The notes beneath the pieces are model-generated. The model was not told the origin of the DNA and made no database searches. It was given only the letters and a program-made list of their open reading frames with translations. DNA of 64,000 nt from Affinundibacterium amnicola (GTDB taxonomy: Bacteria > Pseudomonadota > Gammaproteobacteria > Burkholderiales > Burkholderiaceae_D): the NCBI RefSeq assembly GCF_014284275.1, contig NZ_JACOFU010000002.1, positions 294,623 to 358,622 of the forward strand, given 5' to 3'. Below are positions 26,180-36,819 of the stretch, piece after piece. Each line of letters opens with the position of its first letter. Positions within the stretch are counted from its first letter, which is position 1. Both the position numbers and the translations under genes were made by a program.

Positions 26180-26964
26180 TACATCACCTCGCCACCAGCA
26201 ACCGCAATTGACTGACCGTTTTGTGACGCACTCGCAGGCGAACACAGCCAGAGCACAGCATCAGCAACTTCGTCGGGTTGAATCAAGCGCTGTTGCGGAT
26301 TGCCTGCTGCGAGTTCCGCGCGAGCTTGCTCTTCAGTACGACCTGTCTTTGCCATGATGTTGGTAATCGCTTCGCGTACGATGTCGGTTTCGGTATAGCC
26401 AGGGCACACTGCATTCACGGTTACCCCTTTTTGCGCAACTTCTAATGCCAAGGACTTAGTCAAACCAATCACACCATGTTTGGCTGCCGCATAGGCTGCA
26501 ACGTAGGCGTAGCCTTTGAGCCCTGCTGTACTCGCCACGTTCACGATGCGTCCCCAAGATTGCGCCAACATCGCGGGCAATACTTGTTGCGTACACAAGA
26601 ACGTACCCGTCAGATTCACTGTTAGCATTTGCTGCCATTGCGTTTCTGTCGTCTTTAAGAATGAGGCAGAGCTTGCTTGCCCTGCATTATTGATCAAAAT
26701 ATCGACCGTACCGAATTGCTCCACGGCGTGCGCAAAGCCAGCCTTTACCGAAGCACTGTCACTGACGTCCATCACGATCGCTTGAATCAATCCAGCGTCA
26801 GTCAACTGCTGTACTGTCGCTTGCAAAGTCGCCTCAGTACGGCCACTGATCGTCACTTTGACACCTTGCGCTAACAATGCCTGGGCAATAGCCAGACCGA
26901 TTCCTGTCGCACCACCCGTAACCAGAGCATGTTTGCCGACTAATGCGGGATGAAAAAAATTCAT
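26179..26964 (-). CDS. SDR-family 3-hydroxyacyl-CoA dehydrogenase
   Basis: A short-chain dehydrogenase of 261 residues. It has the TGGATGIG cofactor loop (residues about 16-23), NNAG, the catalytic Ser in VNVASTAG and YVAAYAAAKHG with catalytic Tyr/Lys, and VTVNAVCPGYTETD. NAD(H) use is likely because the loop after strand 2 (TISGRTEAT) carries no strong acidic or basic pattern I can assign. ATG 26964 is one base past the upstream stop; an earlier in-frame ATG at 26991 would overlap that gene. Role: oxidation of a 3-hydroxyacyl-CoA in the aminobenzoyl-CoA route. Confidence 0.88.
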   Translation of the reverse strand: MNFFHPALVGKHALVTGGATGIGLAIAQALLAQGVKVTISGRTEATLQATVQQLTDAGLIQAIVMDVSDSASVKAGFAHAVEQFGTVDILINNAGQASSASFLKTTETQWQQMLTVNLTGTFLCTQQVLPAMLAQSWGRIVNVASTAGLKGYAYVAAYAAAKHGVIGLTKSLALEVAQKGVTVNAVCPGYTETDIVREAITNIMAKTGRTEEQARAELAAGNPQQRLIQPDEVADAVLWLCSPASASQNGQSIAVAGGEVM

Positions 26965-26965
26965 A

Positions 26966-29359
26966 TCAGCCTTCCAATAATTTTGCGGCAATTTCTTGCG
27001 GGCTCATACCACGACTGGCCGCGGCAACTTGACGCTCTCGTTCCAGATTGCGTTCTAATTGCAATTTGCCCGCGATGTATTGTTGTGGCCAACTAATGTC
27101 AGTAAATCCTAGCTTGGCGGCTTCGTGCAAAGTCCAGGCAGGATCAGCTAAGTGAGGTCTGGCGATCGCACACAGATCGGCACGCCCGGCGGCGATTATG
27201 CTATTCACATGATCGGCTTCAAAAATCGCACCAACGGCAATAGTGGCAATCTGCGCCTCATTACGAATGCGATCCGAAAACGGCGTTTGAAACATGCGTC
27301 CGTACACAGGTTTTTCTTGTTTGCTGACTTGGCCTGATGAACAATCAATCATATCGGCGCCGGCTTGTTTAAATAATGTAGCGATCGCCACAGCATCATC
27401 TGGCGTAATGCCACCCTCGACCCAATCGTGCGCCGAGATACGTACCGACATAGGCTTATGCGCAGGCCAAACCGCGCGCATGGCAACGAACACGGCTAAA
27501 GGATAACGACAACGGTTTTCCAAACTACCGCCATATTCATCACTACGTTGATTCGTCAACGGAGAAATGAAGCTCGATAAAAAATATCCATGCGCGCAAT
27601 GCAATTCCAGCCAATCAAAACCAGCCTGATCTGCCGCAATGGTCGCTGCCACGAATTCATTTAACACTTGCGCCATTTGCGCCTTGGTCGCCGCTGTCGC
27701 GACCTGCGAAACGCCGTGCAAATATTGTTGCTCTGAAGCTGAAATCAAAGGCCAATTACCTGAATCTAAAGGCTGATCAATCCCATCCCAAGCGCGTTTG
27801 GTTGATCCCTTAGCGCCTGCATGACCGAGCTGTACCGCGATCTTGGCATCGCTGTTCGCATGCACGAAATCAACGATGCGCTTCCACGCTTGGGTGTGTT
27901 CTGGTGCATACAGGCCTGGGCATGCTGGTGTAATTCTGCCCTCCGCCGAGACACAAGTCATTTCCGCAAACACTAAGCCAGCGCCGCCCATCGCACGACT
28001 ACCAAGATGCACTAAATGATAATCACCGGCGACACCATCGACCGCGGAATACTGCGCCATCGGCGACACCACAATGCGATTTTTCAAGATCACATCACGT
28101 ACTTTGAAGGGCGTGAACATGGGCGGAATAGCTTGCTTGGTATTGGGCATGGCAATACCCGCTTTGGCAAAGGCTTGCTCCGCAATCCAGACTTCAAAAC
28201 TACGCACATATGCAGCATCGCGCAGACGTAAATTCTCATGCGATAAACGCTGACTACGCGTCAACATGGAGTAAGCAAATTGCGGTGCTTGCATCGCTGT
28301 GTAACGATGGACGTTTTCAAACCACTCCATCGAATTGCGCGCCGCGCTTTGTATTTTCAGCACTTCAATTGCACGCACTTCTTGATACGCATCCATCACG
28401 GCTTGCATGCCGCTTGCGCCGTGTTTTGCAAAACAATCTGCCAGTTCTATCGCATCTTCTAAGGCCAGCTTGGTTCCCGAGCCGATAGAAAAATGTGCCG
28501 TATGCGCGGCATCTCCCATTAAGACGACCGGTACAGTTTTGCCATTGATGTGATTTTGGTGTATCCACTGCTTACAAATAATGCGCGGAAATTTAATCCA
28601 ATTCGCTGAGCCACGCAGATGACTGGCATTGCTCATCAAGGCATTGCCGTCCAAATATTTCGCGAATATTTTTTCACAAAAAGCGATGGCTTGCGCCTGA
28701 TCCATTTGATCAAGACCCGCTTTCAACCATACCTCTTCTGGTGTCTCGACGATAAAGGTCGCGGTATCACCATCGTATTGATAAGCATGGGCTTGAAACC
28801 AACCATGTTCGGTTTCTTCAAATGCAAAAGTAAATGCGGAGAAAAGTTTTTTCGTGCCTAGCCAGACGAAGCGGCATTTACGTGTATCGATATCGGGTTG
28901 GTAAGTCGTTTCATAACGTGTGCGAATTCGACTGTTCAAGCCGTCGCTGGCGATCACCAAATCGGCATCATAGGTCTGTGCCAAAATCTGGTCATCTTGC
29001 ACATCGGTTTCAAATACCAATTCCACGCCCAATTGTTCGCAGCGTTCTTGCAGAATATTCAGTAAGCGTTTGCGTCCTATGCCACAAAAACCATGTCCGC
29101 CTGAGGTGACGACCTGGCCTTTGAAATGGACATCAATATCATCCCAATGATTAAAGGCTTGCAAGATAGTCTTAGCGGTCACTTCATCGGCTTGCACCAG
29201 ATTACCTAGAGTCTGATCAGAAAATACCACGCCCCAACCAAAGGTATCGTAAGGTCGATTGCGTTCAACCACCACAATACGATGTGCCGGGTTTTGCTTT
29301 TTCATCAGCATTGCAAAATACAATCCCGCGGGGCCACCGCCTATGCAAAGTATGTTCAT
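26966..29359 (-). CDS. abmA: Bifunctional 2-aminobenzoyl-CoA monooxygenase/reductase
   Basis: A 797-residue two-domain flavoenzyme. Residues 1-390 are an FAD monooxygenase: [10 protein letters not shown] (7-16), [23 protein letters not shown], and [17 protein letters not shown]. Residues about 408-797 are an old-yellow-enzyme/2,4-dienoyl-CoA-reductase-type FMN domain: [28 protein letters not shown]-like [34 protein letters not shown]. This fusion is the ACMR of Azoarcus evansii, which hydroxylates and then reduces the ring of 2-aminobenzoyl-CoA; the related salicylyl-CoA 5-hydroxylase annotation is a possible alternative. Four-base overlap with the ligase gene and one-base gap to the SDR gene place it second in the operon. 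Confidence 0.88.
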   Translation of the reverse strand: MNILCIGGGPAGLYFAMLMKKQNPAHRIVVVERNRPYDTFGWGVVFSDQTLGNLVQADEVTAKTILQAFNHWDDIDVHFKGQVVTSGGHGFCGIGRKRLLNILQERCEQLGVELVFETDVQDDQILAQTYDADLVIASDGLNSRIRTRYETTYQPDIDTRKCRFVWLGTKKLFSAFTFAFEETEHGWFQAHAYQYDGDTATFIVETPEEVWLKAGLDQMDQAQAIAFCEKIFAKYLDGNALMSNASHLRGSANWIKFPRIICKQWIHQNHINGKTVPVVLMGDAAHTAHFSIGSGTKLALEDAIELADCFAKHGASGMQAVMDAYQEVRAIEVLKIQSAARNSMEWFENVHRYTAMQAPQFAYSMLTRSQRLSHENLRLRDAAYVRSFEVWIAEQAFAKAGIAMPNTKQAIPPMFTPFKVRDVILKNRIVVSPMAQYSAVDGVAGDYHLVHLGSRAMGGAGLVFAEMTCVSAEGRITPACPGLYAPEHTQAWKRIVDFVHANSDAKIAVQLGHAGAKGSTKRAWDGIDQPLDSGNWPLISASEQQYLHGVSQVATAATKAQMAQVLNEFVAATIAADQAGFDWLELHCAHGYFLSSFISPLTNQRSDEYGGSLENRCRYPLAVFVAMRAVWPAHKPMSVRISAHDWVEGGITPDDAVAIATLFKQAGADMIDCSSGQVSKQEKPVYGRMFQTPFSDRIRNEAQIATIAVGAIFEADHVNSIIAAGRADLCAIARPHLADPAWTLHEAAKLGFTDISWPQQYIAGKLQLERNLERERQVAAASRGMSPQEIAAKLLEG

Positions 29360-31002
29360 GTGTTTTGGATTGTCTTTAATTTAAATCGCTGTACTTTGCC
29401 CGTCTCTGTACGAGGCAAAGCATCTTTGAATTCTATGCAGCGTGGATATTTATAGGGGGCGACATTGGCTTTGACGAATTGTTGAATATCGCTGACCAAA
29501 GCTTCACTAGCCATAGGATCATGCGCCTTCGTGGCATCGCGCAAGACGACAAAAGCTTTGACAATCTGACCGCGTTCTTCGTCTGGCAAACCAACGACCG
29601 CGCATTCCGCGACTTCGGGATGTTTAAGTATCACTTCTTCCACTTCTGGACCAGCCACGTTGTAACCCGCCGTAATGATCATGTCGTCGGTACGTGCGCG
29701 ATAATGGAAATAACCTTCGGCATCCATTTCGTAAGCATCGCCAGTCAAATTCCAACCATTTAAGACGTAATTTTTTTGCCTGTCGTCTGCCAGATAACGA
29801 CAACCAGTTGGCCCTTTCACAGCCAATCGACCTGTCACACCCACAGGTGCTGGATCACCGTTCTCATCAAGGACACAAGCCTGATATCCGGGCACGGCTT
29901 TCCCCGTCGCACCGGATCGAGCTTGCTCTCCCGCCGCGGAAATAAAGATATGCAACATCTCGGTCGCGCCTATGCCGTCGATCATGATTAAACCTGTCGC
30001 AGCTTGCCAGGCTTCACGCGTTGCTGCCGGTAAAGTCTCGCCAGCAGATACCGTCTTTTGCAGCGATTTCAGTGAAAAATTCGGCACCATGGGCAACATT
30101 TGACGATAGAAAGTCGGTGCAGTAAAACACACTGTCGCTTGATATTCGTCGATAGATTTGAGCAAGGTTTCTGGTGTAAGCTTTTCCAGCAGCACCGCGG
30201 TTGCACCGATGCGCAGAGGGAATAGCAATAGGCCGCCAAGACCAAAGGTAAATGCCAACGGTGGCGTACCGATAAACGTATCACTTGCTTGTGATTGTAA
30301 AATCGAACGTGGAAAGCAATCACAGATCGCCAATACATCGCGATGAAAATGCATGGTGCCTTTGGGCATACCTGTTGTGCCCGAAGTAAAACTGATCAGG
30401 CAAACGTCCTCTGCGTGCGTATCGATCGCTGTGAAGCGTTTTGATTTGCTCGCCATCAATTGATCGACCGAGCCGGAAGCCTCAGAATTAAAGATTTTAA
30501 TCTGCTGTAGCACGGGACTCAATTTCTGCGCACTCTCTAATTCTTCTTGCAGTGCCGCGGAACACAAGGCCGCAGAGATTTGTGCTTTATCGATGATCAC
30601 GCTCAGCTCTTTGGCGCGCAGCAAAGGCATAGTCGGTACCGCTACGCAGCCCACTTTCCACACAGCCAAAATGCAAGCCGCCATCATGGGATTATTCGCA
30701 CCACGCAATAACACGCGATTACCTGGAACTAACTGCATATCCTCGACCAAGACATGCGCAATCTGATTCACTTTCGCGCATAGCTCCGCATACGTCCAAT
30801 TAGCGCTGGCACTGCGGATGGCCACTTTGTCGGCAAAACCTTGCGCAGCAATGTCTTCTAAAAAAGCTTGCGCGCAATTGAGGCGTTCGGGATACTGCAA
30901 TTCAGGCAAATCAAATAGCAATTCTGGCCACTGCTCAGGTGGAGGCAGATGCTCGAATGCGAAGGTATCGACATGGGCAGATTGCGGAAAACTGATAGGC
31001 AT
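29356..31002 (-). CDS. 2-aminobenzoate/benzoate-CoA ligase family
   Basis: A 548-residue acyl-adenylate-forming enzyme. A3-type loop [18 protein letters not shown]5 [11 protein letters not shown]7 [23 protein letters not shown]8 hinge [13 protein letters not shown] and a C-terminal A10 lysine in [11 protein letters not shown] are all present. ATE in A5 followed by LHIF is typical of the benzoate/2-aminobenzoate ligase group. Because the next gene is the aminobenzoyl-CoA oxygenase, anthranilate is the most likely substrate. GGAG lies eight bases upstream of the ATG. First gene of the operon, downstream of two inverted repeats. Confidence 0.86.
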   Translation of the reverse strand: MPISFPQSAHVDTFAFEHLPPPEQWPELLFDLPELQYPERLNCAQAFLEDIAAQGFADKVAIRSASANWTYAELCAKVNQIAHVLVEDMQLVPGNRVLLRGANNPMMAACILAVWKVGCVAVPTMPLLRAKELSVIIDKAQISAALCSAALQEELESAQKLSPVLQQIKIFNSEASGSVDQLMASKSKRFTAIDTHAEDVCLISFTSGTTGMPKGTMHFHRDVLAICDCFPRSILQSQASDTFIGTPPLAFTFGLGGLLLFPLRIGATAVLLEKLTPETLLKSIDEYQATVCFTAPTFYRQMLPMVPNFSLKSLQKTVSAGETLPAATREAWQAATGLIMIDGIGATEMLHIFISAAGEQARSGATGKAVPGYQACVLDENGDPAPVGVTGRLAVKGPTGCRYLADDRQKNYVLNGWNLTGDAYEMDAEGYFHYRARTDDMIITAGYNVAGPEVEEVILKHPEVAECAVVGLPDEERGQIVKAFVVLRDATKAHDPMASEALVSDIQQFVKANVAPYKYPRCIEFKDALPRTETGKVQRFKLKTIQNT

Positions 31003-31035
31003 CGTTAAGTCTCCATTCTTTAATTGGGCATTTGT

Positions 31036-31066
31036 TCCAATTTCTTGTTATTTTGATTGAATTGGA
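31036..31066. promoter_or_regulatory. Inverted repeat upstream of ligase operon
   Basis: TCCAATT (31036-31042) and AATTGGA (31060-31066) are exact inverted 7-mers, about two helical turns apart, 34 bases upstream of the ligase start. Possible operator pair for the operon's MarR protein; untested. Confidence 0.3.
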
Positions 31067-31080
31067 CACCCAAACGGACA

Positions 31081-31117
31081 TTTACTTTAAACCTAAACTA
31101 TTTAAAGGTAAAGTAAA
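31081..31117. promoter_or_regulatory. Candidate MarR operator of aminobenzoyl-CoA operon
   Basis: TTTACTTTA (31081-31089) and TAAAGTAAA (31109-31117) are perfect inverted arms, with partial further symmetry (AACC/GGT). It lies about 80 bases upstream of the ligase start, in promoter range. It is the most symmetrical element in this region. Confidence 0.45.
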
Positions 31118-31566
31118 AATTAAGAGGCTTAGTTTTTTACAATTGATAAAGCTTTATAATTTTTAGGACTTAGGCAAAACTGACGCTAACCTTGCTAAGT
31201 TACGTTGCTGAGCCCAGTAACACAAGCATGTGCAATCTGCTTCTGCGATCTAAGGCGTATTGACCTAGTCAAGCAACATACTACTAAACGCTTCCACTAG
31301 GTCTTGGTCGTACATTGGTACATTCTTCAACCCGAATCAAGCATTCAAGGAGAAGCACTAATAAACGAAAAACTAGAAAAATTTTACGTAAATCCTCAGT
31401 TTTTGAAGAATTGACATCGATTAAATAAAGCGCTGCAAATTCAGTTATTCACCATCGATGTATAAAAATACGAATTTCATAGGCTACTTAATCCAGGTTT
31501 TAAGGTATATTCAGCACCTAATTAACAATTCAGCAGGCGCTTACAAGCTCTGCACTTCCTGCCTTA
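31118..31566. other. Divergent promoter region, no gene seen
   Basis: About 450 bases between the catabolic operon and waaA. It must contain the waaA promoter. A short frame from 31458 overlaps the waaA start in another frame and is not credible. Confidence 0.4.
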
Positions 31567-32841
31567 ATGCGATTTTTATACTCACTAGCTTGGTCACTCG
31601 CTCTTCCCTTCGTTATTTTGCGTCTGTGGTTGCGTGGTAAGCAAGAACCTGGCTATCGCCAACACATCCGTGAACGACTTGGCTGGTATGCATCAAATAC
31701 TCAGCAAAAATTCATCTGGGTACATGCGGTATCAGCGGGAGAAACCCGCGCCGCCGAGCCAATTATCAGAGCGCTATTAAAGGCGTACCCACAGCATCAT
31801 GTATTACTGACACACATGACACCAATTGGCCGCAGCACAGGACAGGCACTATTCGCCAATGTCGCTGATCGCGTCCATCAAGCCTTTGTTCCCTATGACA
31901 TCAATTGGATGATACGACGTTTTCTACGTCACTTTAGCCCAAGGATTTGTGTCTTAATCGAAACCGAAGTTTGGCCTAATTTAATTGCGCAGTGCAAAGC
32001 GGCGAAGGTTCCCGTGACTTTAGTTAACGCAAGACTTTCCGAACGTTCCTTAAAAAAAGCCCAACGTCTATCTGCTTTGATGTTGCCAGCAGCGCAGTCA
32101 ATTGATTATGTTGCCGCGCAATCGGGTCCTGATGCCGAACGCCTGCGCGCTTTAGGTGTTCGTGAGCTCTGCATCACTGGCAATATGAAATTTGATGTCA
32201 CACCACCACCTTTAATGGCGGAGCGCGGCGCGAAATTACGCGCCTATTTTGGAAATCGTCCAGTCTTCATTTGCGCAAGCACACGAGAAGGTGAAGAGCC
32301 CTTAATTATCGACGCCTTTATGCGCTTGGAATTACCGCATGCCTTACTGATTATTACACCGCGTCATCCACAACGCTTTGATCAGGTCGCTGCTCTATTA
32401 CATCAACATCAATTGCGCTTTGTGCGTCGTTCGACTCTCGATCTAGATCAAGCAGAATTGCCAATTCCATCAGATACTCAAGTGTTTTTGGGTGACAGTA
32501 TGGGTGAAATGTATATGTACTATGCCGCTAGTGATTTGGCTTTTGTCGGCGGCAGTTTGGTGCCTTTAGGTGGTCACAATTTAATTGAAGCCTTTGCCAT
32601 GAGTCGCCCTGTATTAACCGGCCCGCATACGTTTAATTTTTCTGAAATCACGGAACAAGCAATCGATGCCAGCTGTGCGCAACGCGCTAGCGATGCTGAG
32701 GACGTGATGCGAAGCGCACAAGCTTTAATCGACGACACCAACAAGCGTTTAGCTATGGGAGCACAAGCCCATGCATTTTTCTTACAACATCAAGGTGCAA
32801 CTGATAGAACGATGAAGGCAATCGAAAAGTTCATCCGTTGA
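31567..32841 (+). CDS. waaA: 3-deoxy-D-manno-octulosonic acid transferase
   Basis: A GT-B glycosyltransferase of 424 residues that adds Kdo to lipid IVA at the inner face of the cytoplasmic membrane. An N-terminal membrane anchor (FLYSLAWSLALPFVILRLWL) is followed by HAVSAGETRAAEPI with the catalytic-base Glu, a central IETEVWPNLIAQCK motif, and in the C-terminal half STREGEE, FLGDSMGEMYMYYAASD and GGHNLIEAF, the CMP-Kdo-binding region. Length is normal. No obvious ribosome binding site precedes the ATG. Confidence 0.93.
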   Translation: MRFLYSLAWSLALPFVILRLWLRGKQEPGYRQHIRERLGWYASNTQQKFIWVHAVSAGETRAAEPIIRALLKAYPQHHVLLTHMTPIGRSTGQALFANVADRVHQAFVPYDINWMIRRFLRHFSPRICVLIETEVWPNLIAQCKAAKVPVTLVNARLSERSLKKAQRLSALMLPAAQSIDYVAAQSGPDAERLRALGVRELCITGNMKFDVTPPPLMAERGAKLRAYFGNRPVFICASTREGEEPLIIDAFMRLELPHALLIITPRHPQRFDQVAALLHQHQLRFVRRSTLDLDQAELPIPSDTQVFLGDSMGEMYMYYAASDLAFVGGSLVPLGGHNLIEAFAMSRPVLTGPHTFNFSEITEQAIDASCAQRASDAEDVMRSAQALIDDTNKRLAMGAQAHAFFLQHQGATDRTMKAIEKFIR

Positions 32842-32910
32842 ACGTATTTGAACGTATTTGAACCTAAGCGGTCTGTTTAAAGAGTATTGAAAGATTCAAG
32901 GAGACAAAAA

Positions 32911-33819
32911 ATGCGAACAAGCTTTCATGTTTTTGCTGCAAAATTTCTATTAAGTGTGAGCATCCTCGTTAGCGCGAATAGCTTTGCAGGATGTCCGCCC
33001 AGCGGAAAATCTTTAGATGATTTAAAAAAACTCAAGACTTCACAATGGAAAATCAGTGACGCAACACAGCGCCAACAAACTGCCTTAGCAATGCTGGATT
33101 GTCTAAGCAATTCGAATCCACAGTTACGTGATGAAATTACTTTTGAAGCATTGTCATTTTGGATGCGTGGTGAACTTCTTAGTAGCGAAACAGTTCACCA
33201 AATTCGAGAACAACTGCTGAAGCAAATTCTCGACAAAACATCCGCTGATGATGAAGGCTTTGCTAAACCATTTTCCGCTTTAGTACTTGCCGAAGTCGCT
33301 CGAGTCGATCGACGTAAGGCTTTTATGTCCGATTCTCAACGCCAAGAAATGGTAGAAACCGCTGCACTGTATCTTGGCCAAATTGTTGACTTCCGCGGAT
33401 TTGATGAGAAAACTGGTTGGCGCCATGGGGTTGCTCATGCAGCCGATTGGATGATGCAATTATCATTGAATCCAGCTTTAAATAAATCTCAACACGAAAC
33501 GATGCTTGCCGCACTGGCTCTGCAAATCCGCAATGAGCGACACTTCTATCAATATGGCGAAGCGGAACGCTTGATGACACCAGTCTTTTACCTGGGCTTG
33601 CGTTCGTCACTTACGAGCGAGGAATGGGACACTTGGTTCGCTAGTTTACTTTCCACTTCCTTAGACCTGAAAAAAACTACACAAGCAAGTCTGGCGCGTA
33701 AGCACAATCTCAGCGCATTTCTCTCTGCAATCTATGTCAACTTACAAGAAAGCAAGCAAATTGCCTTACAAGAAAAGCTACTTCCTATCGTCATCAAGTC
33801 TATGAAAAAATTGAACTAA
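32911..33819 (+). CDS. Exported DUF2785 family protein
   Basis: A 302-residue protein with a signal peptide (FHVFAAKFLLSVSILVSANSFAG). The mature part is helical and holds the DUF2785 hallmark EKTGWRHGVAHAADWMMQL (about 166-184). The family is uncharacterised. Start 32911 has AAGGAGA eight bases upstream; an earlier in-frame start at 32887 is before that box. A paired Cys pattern (CPPSG at the mature N-terminus, LDCLS) might form a disulfide. Between waaA and a secreted peptidase on the same strand. Confidence 0.75.
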   Translation: MRTSFHVFAAKFLLSVSILVSANSFAGCPPSGKSLDDLKKLKTSQWKISDATQRQQTALAMLDCLSNSNPQLRDEITFEALSFWMRGELLSSETVHQIREQLLKQILDKTSADDEGFAKPFSALVLAEVARVDRRKAFMSDSQRQEMVETAALYLGQIVDFRGFDEKTGWRHGVAHAADWMMQLSLNPALNKSQHETMLAALALQIRNERHFYQYGEAERLMTPVFYLGLRSSLTSEEWDTWFASLLSTSLDLKKTTQASLARKHNLSAFLSAIYVNLQESKQIALQEKLLPIVIKSMKKLN

Positions 33820-33917
33820 GTACCGATTTACCAGTCTCAAGTGGTCAACTTTTTGACCCTTAAAAATATTATTTTGCTTTATCCAATTATCAAGAAAAAT
33901 CATTTGGAGGAACATCC

Positions 33918-36113
33918 ATGAAACGCACTATTCCCTTGAGCGCAATTACAATCGCTATCGCAGCAAGCTTCGCTGCCAGTGGAGCCGCCTATGCTGGTGA
34001 TGGCAAGCTCACATTAGAAATGCTGTATCACCCAGAGCAACGCGTGAATTTTAATGCTGCACCATTAACTCGCTTATCTTGGGATAATCAAAATCGCTTG
34101 ATCGAATCCAAAGTGAATAAAGGAGTTGCAGAATTATTCGTCGTCAACCCAAGCACATGGGAAAAGACTGCACTACCAGCGGATGGCAATGTACTGAGCA
34201 TTTTAAAAACAGCGAAGATTGATGAAAAAGAAGTCACTAAGTTAGCAGATCAACTGAGTGCAAGAATTAAACCTGAAACCAAGAGCTATATCTTCACGCA
34301 CAAAAACGACATCTGGTTGCTCGATCTCAATACCAGCAAAGCGCGCGCACTTACCAACACGCCAGATGTCAAGGAAGACGAAGCCTTATTATCACCAGAC
34401 GCAAAGACTGTTGCCTATTTAAAAGGCAATGATATGTATGCGACAGACGTTGCGACGGCCAAAGAAACCCGTTTGACTACAGGTGGCAGCGAAACGGTAT
34501 TTAACGGCCGCTTAGATTGGGTTTATCAAGAAGAGGTTTATGGGCGTGGTGATTTCCGCGCCTTCCGTTGGGCACCAGATTCTAAAAAGTTGGCATTCTT
34601 AAGTTTCGATGAAACTAAAGTACCGGTCTATACATTGAGTGGTGATCACGCTCAGCCAGTGAAAACTGATCGTACTCGTTACCCAAAAGCTGGCGACTTC
34701 AATCCAATCACTAAACTCGGCGTAGTAGATTTAAAAGGAAAAATCAGCTGGACCCAAGATCCCTATGCAGGCAAAGAAACCTTGATTGTTCAAGTGGACT
34801 GGACGCCTGATGGCAAGCTGATGGCAGCTTGGCAGGATCGTGTACAAACTTGGTTAGATCTGCGCATTTATGATGCCAAGCTTAATAGTAAAGTCGTCGT
34901 CAAAGAAACCAGCCCAGCATGGACAGAACGCTTACCATTGCCGCACTTCTTAAAAGACGGTAGCTTTATCTGGCAATCGGACCGCACCGGTCATCGCCAC
35001 CTGTATCACTACGATAAGAATTTCCAATTAGTGAAAGCACTGACTCAAGGTGACTGGGATGTGCGAACTGTTCACGGCGTCGATGAAGCTAAATCACGCG
35101 TCTTGTTCGCCGCCAATGAGCGTAATCCAATCGGCAATGATGCCTATAGCGTTAATCTCGATGGCAGTAACTTTAAACGCTTGACCGAAGAAAAAGGTTC
35201 GCACATGGTGCGTTGGAACAAAACCTTTACGCATTTCGTCGATAGCTGGAGCAGCATGGCACAAACGCCGAAACAAGCTTTGTTCACCGATGCTGGTGTG
35301 CAGGTAAAAATGGTCGATGACGCTGGTGTACCAACGAAGTTGAAAGACCTGCAATTGGCGACAGTGAAACACCAGCAGATTAAGTCTCGCAATGGCTTCA
35401 TGATGGAAAGTTTATTATTCTTGCCAGCCAATTTTGATGCAACGAAAAAATATCCCGTCTATCAACATTTATATGCTGGCCCAATGGCGCCGCAAGTACG
35501 TGATCAATGGAATGCCAATTTGTATTACCACTTCCTGGCGCAACAAGGTTATGTGGTTTGGGTAATGGACAATCAAAGCGCAAGTAACAAAGGTGTTTCC
35601 AGTGCGTGGCCGATTCATAAAAAACTGGGTCAGCTGGAATTACAAGATCAGTTAGATGGCCTTGAATGGTTACGCCAACAAGGCTTCGCCGATATGGATA
35701 GAATTGCCTTAAATGGTTGGAGCTATGGCGGCTATTTCACCTCTTACGCGATGACGCACAGCAAAGCTTGGAAAGTTGGTTTTGTTGGCGCACCAGTGAC
35801 CGATTGGCGTTTGTATGACAGTATTTACACTGAACGTTACATGGGTCTACCGCAGGAAAATGCAGAAGGTTACGACAAGGGTTCGGCACTGAAAGCAGCA
35901 AAAGATCTGAGTGGCAAAATCATGATCATGCATGGCACTATGGATGACAATGTTCACCCACAAAACACCGTCATGCTGGTTGATGCCTTAGCAAAAGCAA
36001 ACAAAGACTACAGCTTGCAACTCTATCCTGGTCAAGGTCACGGTGTCGCAGATCCATGGCAAAACTGGTCTATGCAAAAAGCTAAGTGGAAATTTTTGCA
36101 GGACAATTTATAA
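33918..36113 (+). CDS. Secreted S9 family peptidase, dipeptidyl peptidase IV type
   Basis: A 731-residue prolyl-oligopeptidase-family serine peptidase. Signal peptide ends near AAYAG (residue 26). Residues about 100-480 form a DPP IV beta-propeller, with repeated WTPDG/SPDAK blades and the EEVYGRGDFRAFRW segment that carries the N-terminus-binding Glu pair. The catalytic domain has NGWSYGGYFT (Ser602), HGTMDDNVH (Asp677) and GQGHGVADP (His708). Expected to release X-Pro dipeptides in the periplasm or outside. GGAGG lies seven bases upstream of the ATG and a strong terminator follows. Confidence 0.92.
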   Translation: MKRTIPLSAITIAIAASFAASGAAYAGDGKLTLEMLYHPEQRVNFNAAPLTRLSWDNQNRLIESKVNKGVAELFVVNPSTWEKTALPADGNVLSILKTAKIDEKEVTKLADQLSARIKPETKSYIFTHKNDIWLLDLNTSKARALTNTPDVKEDEALLSPDAKTVAYLKGNDMYATDVATAKETRLTTGGSETVFNGRLDWVYQEEVYGRGDFRAFRWAPDSKKLAFLSFDETKVPVYTLSGDHAQPVKTDRTRYPKAGDFNPITKLGVVDLKGKISWTQDPYAGKETLIVQVDWTPDGKLMAAWQDRVQTWLDLRIYDAKLNSKVVVKETSPAWTERLPLPHFLKDGSFIWQSDRTGHRHLYHYDKNFQLVKALTQGDWDVRTVHGVDEAKSRVLFAANERNPIGNDAYSVNLDGSNFKRLTEEKGSHMVRWNKTFTHFVDSWSSMAQTPKQALFTDAGVQVKMVDDAGVPTKLKDLQLATVKHQQIKSRNGFMMESLLFLPANFDATKKYPVYQHLYAGPMAPQVRDQWNANLYYHFLAQQGYVVWVMDNQSASNKGVSSAWPIHKKLGQLELQDQLDGLEWLRQQGFADMDRIALNGWSYGGYFTSYAMTHSKAWKVGFVGAPVTDWRLYDSIYTERYMGLPQENAEGYDKGSALKAAKDLSGKIMIMHGTMDDNVHPQNTVMLVDALAKANKDYSLQLYPGQGHGVADPWQNWSMQKAKWKFLQDNL

Positions 36114-36156
36114 GCGTCCTTTAGATTGAGTGTCTGATTTTATTGGACTAAAGACG

Positions 36157-36190
36157 AAAAAACCGACAGCGTCAAAACTGTCGGTTTTTT
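36157..36190 (+). terminator. Rho-independent terminator of S9 peptidase gene
   Basis: AACCGACAG (36161-36169) pairs with CTGTCGGTT (36178-36186), followed by a T-run; preceded by an A-run, so it may also work on the other strand. Confidence 0.9.
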
Positions 36191-36353
36191 TAACGCCTAG
36201 TAAGCTTAAACCCAGATTTGCGCATTGTTCCACGCACTTCTCAACTTCTGATTGTCCATACTCATGACTGAAATTCTAGACTCAGGTCGACTGGCTTATA
36301 TCGCTACCACACGTTTACGCGGCTCATGCATTTCAAGCTATGCAGAGCGGCAC

Positions 36354-36767
36354 CTATTTTACGTAGTCATACAAAGGCCTAGATTTATCAACTATGTGCA
36401 CGGTAAATAATTTTAATGATGTGTCACCTATCACTTTAAAACCGCCGTGTTTCACATCGCGTAGATTCATTAATGCCGCACCAGTTGCCAGCGTCATTGG
36501 CTCTTTACCAGGCATCTGTATTTGCGCACCTTGAACAACATAAAAAGCTTCTATGCCGTGATGAATATGCAAATCTAAGACTTCACCAGGCCGGTATTCG
36601 GCAATGGAAGAAATCACTTCCATGCTAGGCGCACCAGATAAGTCTGTACGTTTTTGTTCTTTGCGTTGAAATGAATCATTTAAGCCTTGGGCTACCAGCG
36701 TACTAGCGACACCACTAAGGAAAATACAAATAAAAATCATGCGTCTTTTTGCGATAGCAACGTACAT
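36354..36767 (-). CDS. Exported cupin-domain protein
   Basis: A 137-residue protein with a hydrophobic leader (MIFICIFLSGVASTLVAQG) and a small cupin barrel. YRPGEVLDLHIHHGIEAFYVVQGAQIQMPG is cupin motif 1 with His residues and a Glu for a metal site; the second motif (NLRDVKHGGFKVIGD) is weaker. Function unknown. AGAGGA five bases before ATG supports this start. Located between the S9 peptidase terminator and a DUF924 gene on the same strand. Confidence 0.75.
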   Translation of the reverse strand: MYVAIAKRRMIFICIFLSGVASTLVAQGLNDSFQRKEQKRTDLSGAPSMEVISSIAEYRPGEVLDLHIHHGIEAFYVVQGAQIQMPGKEPMTLATGAALMNLRDVKHGGFKVIGDTSLKLFTVHIVDKSRPLYDYVK

Positions 36768-36819
36768 AACAATCCTCTTTTGAGCAGTAACTAGATCAAT
36801 AAACGCCGAACAAAAGTCA

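Noticed and set aside
26966-29359. Frame error joining two separate flavoenzyme genes
   Set aside because: The monooxygenase-old yellow enzyme fusion is the known architecture of 2-aminobenzoyl-CoA monooxygenase/reductase.
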